64,000 nt of DNA from Bradyrhizobium sp. 141 (GTDB taxonomy: Bacteria > Pseudomonadota > Alphaproteobacteria > Rhizobiales > Xanthobacteraceae): contig NZ_JADPKR010000097.1 of NCBI RefSeq assembly GCF_023074055.1, positions 1-64,000 on the forward strand, given 5' to 3'. The notes below the pieces were generated by a model. That model was not told the DNA's origin and ran no database searches. It saw only the letters and a program-made list of their open reading frames with translations. Shown here one piece after another: positions 61,503 to 64,000 of the stretch. The position numbers were made by a program, and so were the translations under genes. Every line of letters starts with the position of its first letter. Position 1 is the first letter of the stretch.

Positions 61503-62639
61503 ATGAAGAGCCCGTTCTATACCGCCGAGCATGATGCCTTCCGCGAAATGATGCGCCGCTTCGTCGAGAAGGAGATCGCGCCGTTCGCTCATGAGTGGGA
61601 CGAGTCCGGTGAATTTCCGCGCCCGCTTTATCGCAAGGCGGCCGAGATCGGCCTGTTGGGACTGGGATTCCCCGAGGAATATGGCGGTATCGCCGCCGAC
61701 CAGTTCATGAAGATCGTGGCCAGTCAGGAGCTGGCGCGGGCCGGCGCCGGCGGTATCAGCGCGAGCTTGATGAGCCACACCATCGGCTCGCCGCCCATCG
61801 CGCGTGCGGCGCGGCCCGAGGTGAGGGCACGCGTGCTGCCGCAAGTGCTCGCAGGCGACAAAATTTCCGCGCTCGCGATCACCGAGCCGGGCGGCGGCTC
61901 CGATGTCGCGAATCTCAGTACAAGGGCGCGGCGCGACGCCGATCACTACGTCGTGAGCGGTGAGAAGACCTTCATTACCTCAGGCATGCGCGCTGACTAT
62001 CTGACCGTTGCAGTGCGCACGGGCGGCGAAGGTGCCGGCGGCGTCAGCCTCCTCCTGATCGAAGGTGACACGCCCGGCCTGTCGCGCACCAAGCTGAAGA
62101 AGATGGGCTGGTGGGCCTCCGACACCGCGACGCTGCATTTCGACGAATGCCGCGTGCCGGCCGGAAACCTGATCGGCGAGGAGGGGCAGGGCTTCAAGAT
62201 CATCATGCAGAACTTCAACAGCGAGCGCATGGGCATGGCGGCAAGCTGCACCGCCTTCGCCCGCGTCTGCCTCGACGAGGCGGTCGCCTATGCCAGGGAG
62301 CGCCAGACCTTCGGCAAGCCGCTCGCGCAGCACCAGGTGATCCGCCACAAGATCGTCGACATGGCGCAGAAGGTCGCAGCGTCCCAGTCGATGCTGGAGA
62401 TGCTGGCCTGGCGGCTCGAGGAGGGCGAAAGCCCGGTCGCCGAAATCTGCATGATGAAGAACCAGGCGACGCAGACCATGGCCTTCTGCGCCTCCGAGGC
62501 AGTGCAGATCTTCGGCGGCGCCGGCTTCATGCGCGGCATCAAGGCCGAGCGCATCTACCGCGAGGTCAAGGTCAACGCCATCGGTGGCGGCACCGAGGAA
62601 ATCATGAAGGATCTGGCGTCGCGGCAGATGGGGTTGTAG
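61503..62639 (+). CDS. Acyl-CoA dehydrogenase
   Basis: A 378-residue FAD enzyme that introduces a 2,3-double bond in an acyl-CoA. The central motifs are intact: ALAITEPGGGSDVANLST, VSGEKTFITSGMRADYL, and ARERQTFGKPLAQHQVI. The C-terminal substrate loop reads AIGGGTEEIMKDL, so Gly occupies the place of the medium-chain-type catalytic Glu; in the isovaleryl and long-chain branches the base comes from another helix, which would fit here. The ATG at 61503 starts the typical N-terminus; the frame to 61257 is upstream DNA. Divergent from the ligase, 266 bases apart. Confidence 0.92.
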   Translation: MKSPFYTAEHDAFREMMRRFVEKEIAPFAHEWDESGEFPRPLYRKAAEIGLLGLGFPEEYGGIAADQFMKIVASQELARAGAGGISASLMSHTIGSPPIARAARPEVRARVLPQVLAGDKISALAITEPGGGSDVANLSTRARRDADHYVVSGEKTFITSGMRADYLTVAVRTGGEGAGGVSLLLIEGDTPGLSRTKLKKMGWWASDTATLHFDECRVPAGNLIGEEGQGFKIIMQNFNSERMGMAASCTAFARVCLDEAVAYARERQTFGKPLAQHQVIRHKIVDMAQKVAASQSMLEMLAWRLEEGESPVAEICMMKNQATQTMAFCASEAVQIFGGAGFMRGIKAERIYREVKVNAIGGGTEEIMKDLASRQMGL

Positions 62640-62649
62640 CCGCATTCTC

Positions 62650-62736
62650 CGTCATGCCCGGGCTCGTCCCGGGCATCCACGTTCTTTCTGCCGGGTGACC
62701 AAGCCGTGGATGGCCGGGACAAGCCCGGCCATGACG
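62650..62736. repeat. Intergenic palindrome, family C
   Basis: CGTCATGCCCGGGCTCGTCC and GGGACAAGCCCGGCCATGACG arms are nearly complementary, with the inner pair ATCCACG / CGTGGAT. It lies between the two acyl-CoA dehydrogenase genes. Confidence 0.75.
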
Positions 62737-62770
62737 AGCACATCAGAGATACGAGAGCTGAGCTGACAAA

Positions 62771-63933
<1,163 letters not shown>

Positions 63934-63934
<1 letters not shown>

Positions 63935-64000
63935 TGATCACGCTCTATCACTGCGACGCCGCGCGCTCGTTTCGCCCGCTCTGGATGCTGGAGGAGATGG
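63934..64000 (+). CDS. Glutathione S-transferase, N-terminal fragment (cut by window end)
   Basis: Only 22 codons are in the window. The sequence MITLYHCDAARSFRPLWML is the beta-alpha start of a GST thioredoxin-like domain, where the residues after the first strand hold glutathione. The ATG overlaps the TGA of the dehydrogenase (TGATG), and AAGGAAG lies upstream, so translation is coupled. The rest lies beyond the window. Confidence 0.75.

Overview
The window looks like a chromosomal segment of a Bradyrhizobium-type alphaproteobacterium. The evidence is high GC throughout, a strong codon-position bias that produces long antisense shadow frames, several families of dispersed intergenic palindromes typical of this genus, and a recognisable gene block (aminoacyl-carrier-protein ligase, acyl-CoA dehydrogenase, small carrier protein) first characterised in Bradyrhizobium japonicum. 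No rRNA, tRNA, CRISPR array, insertion sequence or prophage was recognised. The genus assignment is inference from gene content, not from a marker gene.

Layout. 0.1-9 kb: a TauD-type dioxygenase, a Rieske oxygenase, a periplasmic cell-wall amidase, a CPA1 antiporter, a class A beta-lactamase, two small enzymes or folds (NTF2-like, GFA) and a secreted caspase-like protein. 9-13 kb: housekeeping (DUF1345 membrane protein, farnesyl diphosphate synthase, mtgA, rpmF). 13-21 kb: two large cyclic-di-GMP proteins on either side of a tripartite tricarboxylate transporter (tctCBA). 21-25 kb: the aminoacyl-carrier-protein cluster. 25-30.6 kb: methylthioadenosine salvage (mtnP-mtnA), a HAD hydrolase, a secreted trypsin-like protease and a Baeyer-Villiger-type monooxygenase.

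30.7-43.2 kb is a coherent nitrogen-scavenging locus. A hybrid histidine kinase, whose N-terminal half is a whole NCS1-type permease, and a LuxR-type response regulator are transcribed divergently from an operon for a urea/short-amide ABC transporter (urtABCDE), a formamidase (fmdA), an FmdB-type zinc ribbon and an aliphatic amidase (amiE). The kinase has a good sigma-54 promoter match, which fits nitrogen control. The operon is punctuated by strong hairpins and by a 33-bp duplication of the urtD start region.

43.5-58.3 kb is more accessory: an autotransporter, an MCE/MlaD protein, an ADP-forming acyl-CoA synthetase, three family-2-like glycosyltransferases, and a Gram-negative class GN sortase with its VIT/VWA substrate carrying an LPKTA sorting signal. 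58.4-64 kb is a catabolic cluster: a periplasmic binding protein, an acyl-CoA ligase, two acyl-CoA dehydrogenases and the first codons of a glutathione S-transferase.

The most interesting systems are the permease-fused sensor kinase beside the amide operon, the carrier-protein cluster of unknown product, and the sortase/target pair.
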